Shown here: piece after piece, positions 56,901 through 63,614 of the stretch
How the letters are laid out: the number at the start of each line of letters is the position of its first letter
Numbering within the stretch: the stretch's first letter is position 1
Assembly: GCF_000196115.1 (NCBI RefSeq)
Contig: NC_005027.1
Location: 6,134,001 to 6,198,000, forward strand
Direction of reading: 5' to 3'
DNA length: 64,000 nt
From: Rhodopirellula baltica SH 1
GTDB taxonomy: Bacteria > Planctomycetota > Planctomycetia > Pirellulales > Pirellulaceae
The notes under the pieces: model-generated
Seen by the model: the letters and a program-made list of their open reading frames with translations, nothing else
Told to the model about the DNA's origin: nothing
The model's database searches: none
Made by a program: the position numbers and the translations under genes

Positions 56901-57992
56901 GTGTTGTTCAGTTACAAATACGTTTCACACAGCATCGAAGCGTTTCAGACTTGGCTCGATCACTTGGTAAAAGAGGTGTGGTGCAAGGCGACCGACACTT
57001 TCACGCTGGACCTGCTGCATCCCACATTAAGGGAAGTCGTCGAGGATATTTTCAACACCGAAGAGGACAAGACAAAAGGCAAGATAAAGACGGACTGGCT
57101 GTATGGGCCTATCACGACGATTTACGACATCTTCAAAGATGAGCTGAGTTCGACTCAGCGTCAACAAGTTGCCGAGTGGTACGACGTCAACAACGACATT
57201 GAGGCACTTTGCTCCTGTGATCCCACCAAAACCCCACGCACGTACGCAGATGTGCGGGCGATCAATGAAGACTTGGAAGAGCATCTGAAAGCGTTCTGCC
57301 AAAGCTTGTTCACGAATGTGATTGGCCTTGATGCAGTCACGTCTCGAATCGGTGACATCGACTCCCATTACATCGAGTTCGTGAAAACCAACAAGGCTGG
57401 CAAATGCCCCTACTGCGGTTACAACGATATCAAGGGTGAGCATCACTCTCGGCGTGAAGCGTATGATCATTTCCTGCCGAAGGGCGTATACCCGTTCAAC
57501 TCCGTCAATTTCCGCAACCTCGCTCCAATGTGTCATGAATGCAACTCAAGCTACAAGTTGAAGCTTGACCCAGTTCGACATATTGACCCCATCCGCCGAA
57601 AGAACACCGATGCCCCGCGAAAGGCGTTCTACAGTTTTTCTGCCAATAGCCCGGCGATTTCAGTTACTGTGACGCTCAAAACGGATGACGCGATCAACAT
57701 GACCTGCAATGACATCGAGCTAGAACTCGATTCACCCGGCTGCGATCAGGAAATGGAATCGTGGTGCGATGTGTTTGGAATTGAAGAGCGATACAAGGCG
57801 AAATTCTGTGCCGAGAACGACGGTAAAGCTTGGCTCCAACATGTCATCGAGGAGTCAGTCAACTATGGGCGATCTGTCGACGAGTTGCTTGCAGAGATCG
57901 ATCGCGCAGCAACTCGCGCACCGCTTGACAGCAGCAATTTCCTCAAGAATGCATTCTTGACAGCGTGCAAGCGAAAAAAGATTCTCCGGTAA
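56901..57992 (+). CDS. HNH endonuclease partner, Septu PtuB-like
   Basis: The 363-residue protein has an HNH domain with CPYCGYNDIKGEHHS, then EAYDHFLPKGVYPF with the catalytic His, and NLAPMCHECNSSYKLKLDP with the second Cys pair, at about 167-220. A helical N-terminal region precedes it and a C-terminal extension (DSPGCDQEMESWCDVFGIEERYK) follows. In Septu and in retron-linked systems such an HNH protein cleaves nucleic acid when released or activated by the AAA partner; some family members cut tRNA. The gene is 4 bp after the ATPase and appears intact. Confidence 0.85.
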   Translation: MLFSYKYVSHSIEAFQTWLDHLVKEVWCKATDTFTLDLLHPTLREVVEDIFNTEEDKTKGKIKTDWLYGPITTIYDIFKDELSSTQRQQVAEWYDVNNDIEALCSCDPTKTPRTYADVRAINEDLEEHLKAFCQSLFTNVIGLDAVTSRIGDIDSHYIEFVKTNKAGKCPYCGYNDIKGEHHSRREAYDHFLPKGVYPFNSVNFRNLAPMCHECNSSYKLKLDPVRHIDPIRRKNTDAPRKAFYSFSANSPAISVTVTLKTDDAINMTCNDIELELDSPGCDQEMESWCDVFGIEERYKAKFCAENDGKAWLQHVIEESVNYGRSVDELLAEIDRAATRAPLDSSNFLKNAFLTACKRKKILR

Positions 57993-58076
57993 CTTATTTT
58001 TGAATACCGTGACCAAATGTGTCACTGCCATCTTAATGATAGCAACTGCTTCAGGCAGCTACCGTGGTCGCCGCCT

Positions 58077-58388
58077 TTATGCCGGTTCGACTAGGAATAG
58101 CGTTACCTCTTGTGTGATGATCGCTCGGTGGGCAGTGGCAGGGCCGGCTGGAATCGAAAGTGCGTCGCCCTCGCGAAATTGAACACGCGAATCGGTGAAC
58201 TCGATTTCGAATTCACCGCTGACGACAAAACCGACATGTGCCTTGGTGCAGGGATCGGACTCGACAAATGGCGGGGAGAACTGAACCAAGCGGATTGTCT
58301 GGTTTGCGTCAGTGAAACGCTTTTCTCTCGCGCCGGGAGCGATTTCGACCCACGGTAAGTCGGAGAATCGTTTGAGCACATCATTCAT
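58077..58388 (-). CDS. Small cupin-domain protein
   Basis: The 103-residue protein is a single cupin barrel. TKAHVGFVVSGEFEIEF gives the first motif with one His, and FREGDALSIPAGPATAHRAI the second with Gly-Asp and a His. Metal ligation may be reduced because the usual His-x-His is HVG only. It overlaps the endonuclease V gene by 4 bp, so the two are co-transcribed. Ligand unknown. Confidence 0.85.
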   Translation of the reverse strand: MNDVLKRFSDLPWVEIAPGAREKRFTDANQTIRLVQFSPPFVESDPCTKAHVGFVVSGEFEIEFTDSRVQFREGDALSIPAGPATAHRAIITQEVTLFLVEPA

Positions 58389-58909
58389 ACTGGTTGTTCT
58401 CCTCGGCTGAGTCGGTCGACTCGCTTGAGGATGGTTGGAAACCGATGGGGGCCGTGCATGGCAGCGATCTTGCTAGCCGCCTGGGCGACAGGAATGCCGG
58501 CAGATGTGATGTATAGCGGTCGAGTACTTCCGCCTCGCTGTAGCTCGTGAGCGTGCAGTGATCGCTTGAATGGATTCTTCGCGACGCCGATCACGGGAAT
58601 CGCTTGATTCAGAGCATCGTGAAGGTAGTTGCCGAGGCCAGGATGGTCGAGGTCGTCCAACCACACGTAACCGTCAATGACGATGTGCGTTGGTGGATTC
58701 AGGAGTTCGCTTAGAACCGCTTTGATGCACGGCAATTCACGCAGATAGAACTGCCCAGGTTGATAGTCTTGGACCGCATCGACATTGACGACCAATTCAC
58801 TCAGTGACGTAGCATCTCCCCAATCTTTGATGACAACGCAGGCAGCGAGCGCTGTCGTTGGATCAGTTTCAGACTCGGTGTAGCCGACGTCGATGCAGGC
58901 GATGGTCAT
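58385..58909 (-). CDS. Endonuclease V-family protein
   Basis: At 174 residues it is shorter than the usual 220. Active-site blocks are present: ACIDVGY (catalytic Asp near residue 7), YQPGQFYLRELP (catalytic Glu and the PYxP-like wedge region near 50-60), VIDGYVWLD (second Asp near 80) and IGVAKNPF with Lys near 110. The C-terminal helix AQAASKIAAMHGPHRFPTILKRVD is also typical. Endonuclease V cuts next to inosine in DNA and, in several organisms, in RNA including tRNA. Its position downstream of Ro60 and the Y-RNA array makes an RNA role attractive but unproven. Confidence 0.85.
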   Translation of the reverse strand: MTIACIDVGYTESETDPTTALAACVVIKDWGDATSLSELVVNVDAVQDYQPGQFYLRELPCIKAVLSELLNPPTHIVIDGYVWLDDLDHPGLGNYLHDALNQAIPVIGVAKNPFKRSLHAHELQRGGSTRPLYITSAGIPVAQAASKIAAMHGPHRFPTILKRVDRLSRGEQPV

Positions 58910-58937
58910 GGTTGATGTGCGAAGGTTGGTTTCACGG

Positions 58938-59762
58938 CTAGATCTCAGTCAGGATAACGACTCTCGCGTCCACATTCAGAACCTGCGTTCCGCATGAGAG
59001 CTCGGCGAGAGGTTCCGGCCAATGTGAATGGCCCCTGACAACAAGCGTGTTCTCGTTTTGCCCCGGCCCCTGTTCTTCAAGGACTTCTCGGATTCGTGGT
59101 GATCCACGGAAGCCGCGCTCTGGAGCGTCCGGTCGATCGTGCAAGAGTGTGATCGCTGGCTCCTCGCACAAGAGCGTGCCAAGCGTCTCGACGTAGTCGT
59201 CTTCGGTACGTCGCCAAGGACGTCTTGGGTTGCCGGTAATACCGCTCAGTCCGGCGATCAAAACGCCGCCTATCGTCACGTGGTCGTTGTCCAGGAAATG
59301 AACCGGGCCAGTGAAGCTCGGCCGGTTCGCCCCGTCCGCGAACGTGTCGTGGTTTCCTGCGACGCCGGCAACCCAGTCGAACTCAGCGGCGAACGCGTCC
59401 CAGACGGGCCGTACCTCGCCGGAGCCGCCGCGTTTGTCGAGCGCCGGGACGGTGTAGAAATCACCAGCAAGCAAAACACCGATGTCTCCCTTTGGCAGAC
59501 CGAGACAGGGGAGTACATCCGCTCGTAGCATCGCTGGAAGGACTTCACCTAGAAGCCGCAGCGGATGCCCGCCAGCGGACTTGAACGTCTCGCGGCCTTG
59601 CAGGTCGGCGGTTACGACAATCGCTGACGTGCCTTCAGGCAGTGCATCAACGAAGCCGCGATGAACCGGGACGACATCGTTGTAGAAGTCGCCAGGTCCA
59701 CGACCTGCATTCAGATAGCGGATTTCGGTAAGCAGTTTCGATTCGATGGATGTGATTCTCAT
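58938..59762 (-). CDS. Calcineurin-like metallophosphoesterase
   Basis: I use ATG 59762; a GTG at 59786 is also in frame. Recognisable blocks are VVTADLQGRE in place of the usual D-x-H, LLAGDFYTVPALD, the strongly conserved GVAGNHDTF, ITLLHDRPD and VVRGHSHWP. These are the five metal-binding motifs with a variant first one. The protein has about 275 residues and is cytosolic. The substrate cannot be read. Some family members act on 2',3'-cyclic phosphates or on RNA ends, which would suit the neighbouring Ro60 locus. Confidence 0.8.
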   Translation of the reverse strand: MRITSIESKLLTEIRYLNAGRGPGDFYNDVVPVHRGFVDALPEGTSAIVVTADLQGRETFKSAGGHPLRLLGEVLPAMLRADVLPCLGLPKGDIGVLLAGDFYTVPALDKRGGSGEVRPVWDAFAAEFDWVAGVAGNHDTFADGANRPSFTGPVHFLDNDHVTIGGVLIAGLSGITGNPRRPWRRTEDDYVETLGTLLCEEPAITLLHDRPDAPERGFRGSPRIREVLEEQGPGQNENTLVVRGHSHWPEPLAELSCGTQVLNVDARVVILTEI

Positions 59763-59818
59763 AGCCAACTGAGACACTATCGCCACGCATCGGTTCAGTA
59801 CAGCATCCTCAGAGGAAA

Positions 59819-59857
59819 CGAAAAACGCCCGCGGATGATTTCTCTTCCGCGGGCATT
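59819..59857 (-). terminator. Intrinsic terminator after the Ro60 gene
   Basis: GCCCGCGGA (59827-59835) pairs with TCCGCGGGC (59846-59854). On the minus strand the stem is followed by GTTTTTCG. It lies about 25 bp after the Ro60 stop and 57 bp before the phosphoesterase start, so Ro60 is the end of its transcript and the phosphoesterase-endonuclease V-cupin genes are a separate unit. Confidence 0.8.
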
Positions 59858-59879
59858 TCGGTTTTGTTGGTCTTTCGAC

Positions 59880-61538
59880 TTACAGTTCGACGGATTCGAC
59901 TTCGCGGACGAAGCGGGATGCGTCGATTTCTAGGAACGATGAGACGACGTTGAACACGGCGTCACTGAAGCCGCCGATGTTCAGGATGTCGTCTCGCTCA
60001 GGTGCCTGACTGGTTCCGTAGGGTTGGATGTCGATGCAGACTAGCTTTGGATCGACAACGCCGAGTCCACGCTGGGTCTTCTTGAACTTCTCCCACTGCG
60101 TCATCACTCCGGTTGAACCGTTTTGGCCGTAGCCGTAGCGACGTCCCGAGGTGATCCAGCTTTCGTTGTCGCTGACCAACACGATGCCGGCGAAGGCTTG
60201 CTTCGCGTAACGCGTGTTGGCTTCGACAAATGGCAGCGAGCAGTCCGTTCCTCCGCCTCCGTACTTCGACAAGCGTGCTGACAGAGACAGGATCGTATCG
60301 CTTGGATCGACCTTGACCTTGTAAGCCTGCGTATCGAATGGAATCACGACGCTGTCCGGGTTGCGACGCAGGATCGCTGCTGCGAACAGTGCCGCAACAT
60401 CGACGCATCGCATCTTCGACGTTCCGCCGCGACCACGGTTTCCTGTGACTGGGCAGCCCATCGAACCTGACGTGTCGAGTCCGATGATGACCGGTCCAGG
60501 CAGCGTTGGTACGTTTCCGCACGCGATCTCGGCAGCGTCATGCAACGCCGACTTGATCTTGCTTGGAACCTCATCCGATGCGTTCATGTAAGCCGCCAGG
60601 AACTGGTACGGGAACTGACGGCTGCGAGCGATCGCGTCGCGGTCAGCCAGTTGGCCGGCCACGTAGTCGATCATCGCGTTGTCGGTTCCTGCAAATCCGA
60701 GGATTCCAGGCTTCTTGAATGCGTCGTGACGCAGTAGCGTGTTGAGGTTCATCCGCAGTGCTTGCGGTCCCATTTGTCGGGCGATCGCCTTCCAAACCAA
60801 CGGTCCCTTGGCTGCATCGGCTAGCAAGTCCCATCGAACTTGCAGGTCGCCGGCGATCAGCGTTTGGGCTTCGGCCGTGTCGGCTGCTCGGTAAGCGACC
60901 AACGACTGCACCGTCGAAGGCAGGCTGTCAGCCGTAGCTGGTGCCCACTTCTCGACTGGCTTGTCGGTCAACCATCCGAACAACGCTCGACGTGCGTCGT
61001 CCTTTGGCGTTGGACGTGCCATTCGCAAGATGTCTCGCAGGCTCGGATCGTTACCGATCGAAGCTGAGAGCAACTTGCCAACAGACGCGTCGTTGAGCCA
61101 ACGTTGGAACGCACGCTGCAGCGAAGACGACAGACCCTTTCGACCGAACTGTCCCGAACGAGTCATTTGGAAAACGGTGCGTAGTACGCGGCCGTTGTCC
61201 GCGACTCGGTCGAAGACTTGGTGCATGAGCTTGGTGTCTCGAGTCGACAGTACGACCAGCAGCGCCGCCGGCATGTCCTTCATGTAAGCACGCTCACGTG
61301 AGTAGACGGCCAGCTTTGCCAGAAACTCGTTGTCGTCGATCTCGTCGATCAGCTTTCGCATCGCGTCGAGTTGGTTTTGCGCGGACGCATAATAGACGTT
61401 ACCGAAAGTGCCGGTCGCAGCCATTTGGGCGAGCGCGTGCTTCGCGGACATCCTGTACGCTGGGCCGCCCGCTTCGTTGACGACGGTTGCACGTGGCAGG
61501 ACGCTGGTGATGCTTTGGAATAGAGACTTGTTGGCCAT
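59880..61538 (-). CDS. rsr: Ro60/Rsr protein (TROVE + vWA)
   Basis: The 552-residue protein has a TROVE domain of helical repeats (about 25-330; YKMS-like [23 protein letters not shown], then [26 protein letters not shown]) and a C-terminal vWA domain. The vWA MIDAS is intact: [11 protein letters not shown] near 347-357, T near position 375-380 and [10 protein letters not shown] near 430. This is the size of bacterial Rsr and vertebrate Ro60. These rings bind Y RNAs on the outer surface and misfolded RNA in the hole. An AGGAGGT ribosome site lies 6-7 bases before ATG 61538. The Y-RNA-like array ends about 80 bp upstream on the same strand. Confidence 0.95.
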   Translation of the reverse strand: MANKSLFQSITSVLPRATVVNEAGGPAYRMSAKHALAQMAATGTFGNVYYASAQNQLDAMRKLIDEIDDNEFLAKLAVYSRERAYMKDMPAALLVVLSTRDTKLMHQVFDRVADNGRVLRTVFQMTRSGQFGRKGLSSSLQRAFQRWLNDASVGKLLSASIGNDPSLRDILRMARPTPKDDARRALFGWLTDKPVEKWAPATADSLPSTVQSLVAYRAADTAEAQTLIAGDLQVRWDLLADAAKGPLVWKAIARQMGPQALRMNLNTLLRHDAFKKPGILGFAGTDNAMIDYVAGQLADRDAIARSRQFPYQFLAAYMNASDEVPSKIKSALHDAAEIACGNVPTLPGPVIIGLDTSGSMGCPVTGNRGRGGTSKMRCVDVAALFAAAILRRNPDSVVIPFDTQAYKVKVDPSDTILSLSARLSKYGGGGTDCSLPFVEANTRYAKQAFAGIVLVSDNESWITSGRRYGYGQNGSTGVMTQWEKFKKTQRGLGVVDPKLVCIDIQPYGTSQAPERDDILNIGGFSDAVFNVVSSFLEIDASRFVREVESVEL

Positions 61539-61551
61539 GTTTGACCTCCTG

Positions 61552-61615
61552 AGTAATGCAGGTTGTAGCCTGCGTGTGCAGTCGCGGCAGGCTGGAAGCC
61601 CACGCTACGACGAAG
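61552..61615 (-). repeat. Palindromic repeat in the Ro60 leader
   Basis: On the minus strand the leader contains GTAGCGTGGGCTTCCAGCC, followed by AGCCTGC...GCAGGCT and GCAGG-CTACAA-CCTGC, giving overlapping inverted repeats just before the ribosome site. Similar GTAGCGTGGGCTTCCAGCC words are familiar from intergenic repeats of Rhodopirellula-type genomes. It may be a dispersed element, and as an RNA hairpin it could influence Ro60 translation. Confidence 0.5.
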
Positions 61616-61618
61616 TAA

Positions 61619-61762
61619 ACGATCCGACGAGGTTTGGTGCAGAGGTGGCTCCCAAATGAGCCACGTCGCCGGTTTTGACCAGCCAATTCGGCGGGGTCGT
61701 TACGCAAAGCGGCGACGAAGGGAATCGAACTCTTATGTACTCCACTCCGGCAGTCGGATCGT
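61619..61762 (-). ncRNA. Y-RNA-like unit A (tRNA mimic, permuted)
   Basis: The ends pair as a 10-bp helix (61619-61628 with 61753-61762). Helix 2 is TGGAG/CTCTG. On the minus strand the order inside is T-arm (AAGAG-TTCGATT-CCCTT, one mismatch), an 8-bp acceptor-like stem CGTCGCCG/CGGCGACG with a long internal cap, then a D-arm-like hairpin GTGGCTC-ATTTGG-GAGCCAC. This is tRNA order rotated so that the 3' half comes first. It is the unit nearest Ro60. Only three T follow the closing helix. Confidence 0.7.
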
Positions 61763-61851
61763 GTGTCTTGCCACCGCGAGCGAAACGTCCCGAACGAAAT
61801 GGGACCGTTTCGACACGCAATGGTTTTGTGTTGTTGAATCAAATCGAAAAA

Positions 61852-61969
61852 ACACTCGGCGAAGTGTTGGTCAGAGACCCGTGTCGCTTTCGAGAAAGCT
61901 GGCGGGGCGGGGCTCGAACCCGCTGGACCTTTCGGTCGTGCCATGTACTCCGAACCGGCAGCCGAGTGT
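61852..61969 (-). ncRNA. Y-RNA-like unit B (reduced tRNA mimic)
   Basis: Closing helix of 9 bp (61852-61860 with 61961-61969), helix 2 CGGAG/CTCTG, conserved ACTTCG on the 3' strand. Inside are a GACC-GAAA-GGTC hairpin with a GNRA loop at the anticodon-arm position (61926-61937), a T-arm GCGGG-TTCGAGC-CCCGC and an acceptor remnant CCCG/CGGG carrying a GCTTT-CTCG-AAAGC hairpin. No D-arm. Six T follow on the minus strand. Confidence 0.75.
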
Positions 61970-62013
61970 GTTTCGATGTGTTGTCATCTGTGGAAGTAGT
62001 GATGCAAAAAACG

Positions 62014-62161
62014 CGATCGACGAAGTTGTGACCAGAGGGTTTTACGGTGCTCTACCACTGAGCTACGGCGCTGCAATCTCGCGAATGGCAGTTGCGCCGG
62101 TGGGACTCGAACCCACGACACCCGGCTCCTGAAGCATGTACTCCGAATCGGCAGTCGATCG
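62014..62161 (-). ncRNA. Y-RNA-like unit C (permuted tRNA mimic)
   Basis: Closing helix 62014-62021 with 62154-62161; helix 2 CGGAG/CTCTG. The 3' tRNA half (GTGGG-TTCGAGT-CCCAC, CGGCGC) precedes the 5' half (GCGCCG, complete D-arm AGCTCAGTGGTAGAGC), giving a 6-bp acceptor stem. A GCTT-CAG-GAGC hairpin recalls a tRNA-Leu(CAG) anticodon arm. The strand break is in the anticodon stem. Six T follow the closing helix. Confidence 0.8.
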
Positions 62162-62171
62162 TGTGCGCTTT

Positions 62172-62446
62172 CTATTTCGTTTTCTTCTTGGTGGTCTTTC
62201 CCATTTGTTTCCAAAGGGAACGGCCGTTGTCTCGGTCGAGCCGGACGAGTTGTTGCTGTCGTGTGTCGAAGGCAATCAGGTTTCCCTTGGGACGCTTCGC
62301 GTAAACGAACGGCAAGCAAACGGCGATGACTTTGTGCGGTTCGCCGGCTGCGCGAGGCAAGTAGCGAAGTCGAACAAGTTCGTCGATAGGTTGCGAGATG
62401 CCAGAGCAGTCCCATAAGTAGGACGGAAGCTCGATGATCTCGCTGA
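62172..62446 (-). CDS. Doubtful small protein gene inside the array
   Basis: An open frame of about 90 codons starts after a TAG at the edge of unit D and ends at 62172. The readable text (PTILSEIIELPSYLWDCSG, RPKGNLIAFDTRQQQLVRL, KQMGKTTKKKTK at the end) looks protein-like, with a hydrophobic strand and a basic tail. No ATG or good ribosome site is present near its beginning; the first TTG is at 62360. It may be a gene fragment, or a small protein using a rare start. It interrupts the otherwise tight spacing of the RNA units. Confidence 0.35.
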
Positions 62447-62462
62447 GGATGGTGGGAAAACG

Positions 62463-62594
62463 CGACTAACGAAGTGGTTGATCAGAGAAAATGTTCTGCC
62501 AATTAAACTACGAGCGAACCGAAGCTTGCTCGGTGGGAATCGAACCCACACCTTTCGATTAAGAGTCGATGTACTCCGATGCGGCAGTTAGTCG
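62463..62594 (-). ncRNA. Y-RNA-like unit D (tRNA-Lys-like mimic)
   Basis: Closing helix 62463-62470 with 62587-62594; helix 2 CGGAG/CTCTG. The inner part has a tRNA-Lys(CUU)-like anticodon hairpin TCGA-CTCTTAA-TCGA with a 7-base loop, a T-arm GTGGG-TTCGATT-CCCAC, and an acceptor CGAGC/GCTCG closed by a short cap with a C(UUCG)G tetraloop (62519-62524). It then has a D-arm with AGTTTAATTGGCAGAAC. The break is between D-arm and anticodon arm. Four T follow. Confidence 0.8.
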
Positions 62595-62603
62595 TGTACG
62601 GTG

Positions 62604-62738
62604 GGCGACGAAGTTTGTGGCCAGAGGTTTTTTCCTGAGCTATCGGCGTTCCTTGTGGATACCGAGCGGGGCTTGAACCCGCGACCTCGTCGCTCTCACG
62701 ACGCGCTCTAACCTATGTACTCCGAACCGGCAGTCGCC
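62604..62738 (-). ncRNA. Y-RNA-like unit E (D-loop-split tRNA mimic)
   Basis: Closing helix of 6 bp (62604-62609 with 62733-62738); helix 2 CGGAG/CTCTG. On the minus strand the 3' D-strand GGTTAGAGC leads into an anticodon-position hairpin CGTCGT-GAGA-GCGACG with a GNRA loop (62688-62703). Then come a T-arm GCGGG-TTCAAGC-CCCGC and an acceptor TCGG..TCC with GGA..CCGA capped by ACAA. The 5' D-strand AGCTCAGG closes the set. The tRNA is split in the D-loop. No T-tract, so processing from a longer transcript is likely. Confidence 0.78.
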
Positions 62739-62761
62739 TTGTATTGTTGTTGTGTGTAAAA

Positions 62762-62897
62762 ACGATTGACGAAGTTTGTTAATCAGACAGATTCGATGCT
62801 CTACCAACTGAGCTACGAAGCGAACACAAGGTTCACTTCGGTGGGACTCGAACCCACGACACCCGATGTGATGTAGTCCGATTAGGCAGTCAATCGT
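62762..62897 (-). ncRNA. Y-RNA-like unit F (permuted tRNA mimic)
   Basis: Closing helix of 9 bp (62762-62770 with 62889-62897). Helix 2 is CGGAC/GTCTG, a compensatory change against CGGAG/CTCTG elsewhere. T-arm GTGGG-TTCGAGT-CCCAC; the acceptor is a continuous 10-bp helix CGAAGTGAAC/GTTCGCTTCG with a 5-base cap; the D-arm is AGCTCAGTTGGTAGAGC. A short TCGA/TCGG anticodon stem stacks toward helix 2, so the Y stem replaces the anticodon loop. Five T follow. Confidence 0.82.
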
Positions 62898-62904
62898 GTA
62901 TTGG

Positions 62905-63035
62905 TGGCGACGAAGTTCTGGACCAGAGGTTTCTGTCTGAGCTACCACTTGCTTTCGCAGCGGACGGGAATCGAACCCGCGACCTCGTCACTCGCGTGAC
63001 GCGCTCTCCCATGTACTCCGAACCGGCAGTCGCCA
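62905..63035 (-). ncRNA. Y-RNA-like unit G (D-loop-split tRNA mimic)
   Basis: Closing helix 62905-62911 with 63029-63035; helix 2 CGGAG/CTCTG. The anticodon position holds CGTCAC-GCGA-GTGACG with a GNRA loop (62986-63001). T-arm GCGGG-TTCGATT-CCCGT; the acceptor CCGCTGC/GCAAGTGG has one bulge and a GAAA cap; the D-stem strands GCTC and GAGC lie at opposite ends, so the split is in the D-loop as in unit E. Units E and G share long stretches and look like recent duplicates. Confidence 0.8.
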
Positions 63036-63060
63036 TGTGTTGTTGTTAGCGGGATCAAAA

Positions 63061-63204
63061 ACGACTGACGAAGTTTTGACCAGAGAATCTATCCTGCGTG
63101 TCTTCCAATTCCACCACAACGATCTTGCGATCGCTGGCGGGACTCGAACCCGCAAGGCTTGTAGGCCACAGAAGCCCATGTACTCCAAATCGGCAGTCAG
63201 TCGT
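63061..63204 (-). ncRNA. Y-RNA-like unit H (tRNA-Leu-like mimic)
   Basis: Closing helix of 9 bp (63061-63069 with 63196-63204); helix 2 TGGAG/CTCTG. T-arm GCGGG-TTCGAGT-CCCGC; an 8-bp acceptor CAGCGATC/GATCGTTG capped by the GNRA loop GCAA; then a D-arm GTGGTGGAATTGGAAGACAC, which is close to the tRNA-Leu D-arm. A GGCT/AGCC hairpin with an inner TGT/ACA stem may stand for the anticodon or long variable arm. Five T follow. Confidence 0.8.
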
Positions 63205-63213
63205 GTTTTGTAA

Positions 63214-63339
63214 ATGGCGACGAGGTAATGACTCAGATCACTAACGCATAGGAATCGAACCTACCGATCGTGTTGCCACGATCCCCAGACTCACTGGACG
63301 CAATCATTGGTGGATGGATTCCAAGCCGGCAGTCGCCAT
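63214..63339 (-). ncRNA. Y-RNA-like unit I (diverged)
   Basis: Closing helix of 8 bp (63214-63221 with 63332-63339); helix 2 TGGA/TCTG. Inside, in unrotated order, are a CCAG-TGAGT-CTGG hairpin in the D-arm position, a GATCGTG-GCAA-CACGATC hairpin with GNRA loop (63266-63283), and a T-arm GTAGG-TTCGATT-CCTAT. No acceptor stem could be paired. It keeps the flank signature and is clearly a family member, but its tRNA likeness is weaker. Confidence 0.68.
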
Positions 63340-63347
63340 GTTTTGTA

Positions 63348-63531
63348 AAAGTCCAACGAAGTTGTTTGCCGAGAAAACCGCTCTTATCGACAGCAATGCC
63401 GTCGACAGTGGGCGCACGACGACGATCCTCATGGAGATTCATCGACGCTCACGCTGCTTCCGGTCGCCCGGAAGCTCGATACCTTAGGGTCCTCATAGTT
63501 AGGATGTATTCCCAGCAGGCAGTTGAACTTT
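63348..63531 (-). ncRNA. Y-RNA-like unit J (long, non-tRNA interior)
   Basis: Closing helix of 10 bp (63348-63357 with 63522-63531) with one G-U pair on the minus strand; helix 2 TGGGAA/TTCTCG. The 184-nt interior lacks a T-loop. It holds an 8-bp hairpin with a GCGA GNRA loop (63456-63475) and a TCGAC/GTCGA hairpin. The interior has evidently been replaced while the ends were kept. A TTTT run overlaps the 3' end. Confidence 0.65.
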
Positions 63532-63538
63532 GTGTTGT

Positions 63539-63611
63539 GATCGACCAGCGAAGGTTTTGAATCAGACGGTTCTTTAGCAAAGATGTATTCCGATTCGTCA
63601 GTTGGTCGATC
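63539..63611 (-). ncRNA. Y-RNA-like unit K (minimal stem-only form)
   Basis: A 9-bp closing helix (63539-63547 with 63603-63611), the ACTGACG and ACCTTCG internal-loop strands and helix 2 CGGA/TCTG are present. Only a small CTTT-GCT-AAAG hairpin caps it. At 73 nt it is the bare flank module without any tRNA-like part, so it defines what all units share. It begins 4 bases after the tRNA-Cys 3' end on the minus strand. Confidence 0.68.
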
Positions 63612-63614
63612 AAG

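Noticed and set aside
61763-61851. A further RNA unit between A and B
   Set aside because: There is an inverted repeat near 61781-61812 (CGAAACGTCCC with GGGACCGTTTCG), but it lacks the flank words and T-loop of the family.
62014-63204. Ordinary degenerate tRNA pseudogenes
   Set aside because: Decayed tRNAs would not keep perfect, capped acceptor stems, distinct GNRA loops and covarying outer helices in a constant rotated order.
61619-63611. Plus-strand reading of the Y-like array
   Set aside because: On the plus strand the helix is followed by GACGAAG or close variants in most units, which resembles a GNCGAA-type motif I recall for bacterial Ro-binding stems. However T-loops, D-arms, GNRA loops, G-U pairs and T-tracts all make sense only on the minus strand, so I kept that orientation. 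The point deserves an experimental check.
61619-63611. CRISPR or simple tandem repeat array
   Set aside because: The recurrent words (ATGTACTCCG, CGACGAAG) are paired across each unit and the spacings vary from 73 to 184 nt; the in-between sequence is structured RNA, not spacers.
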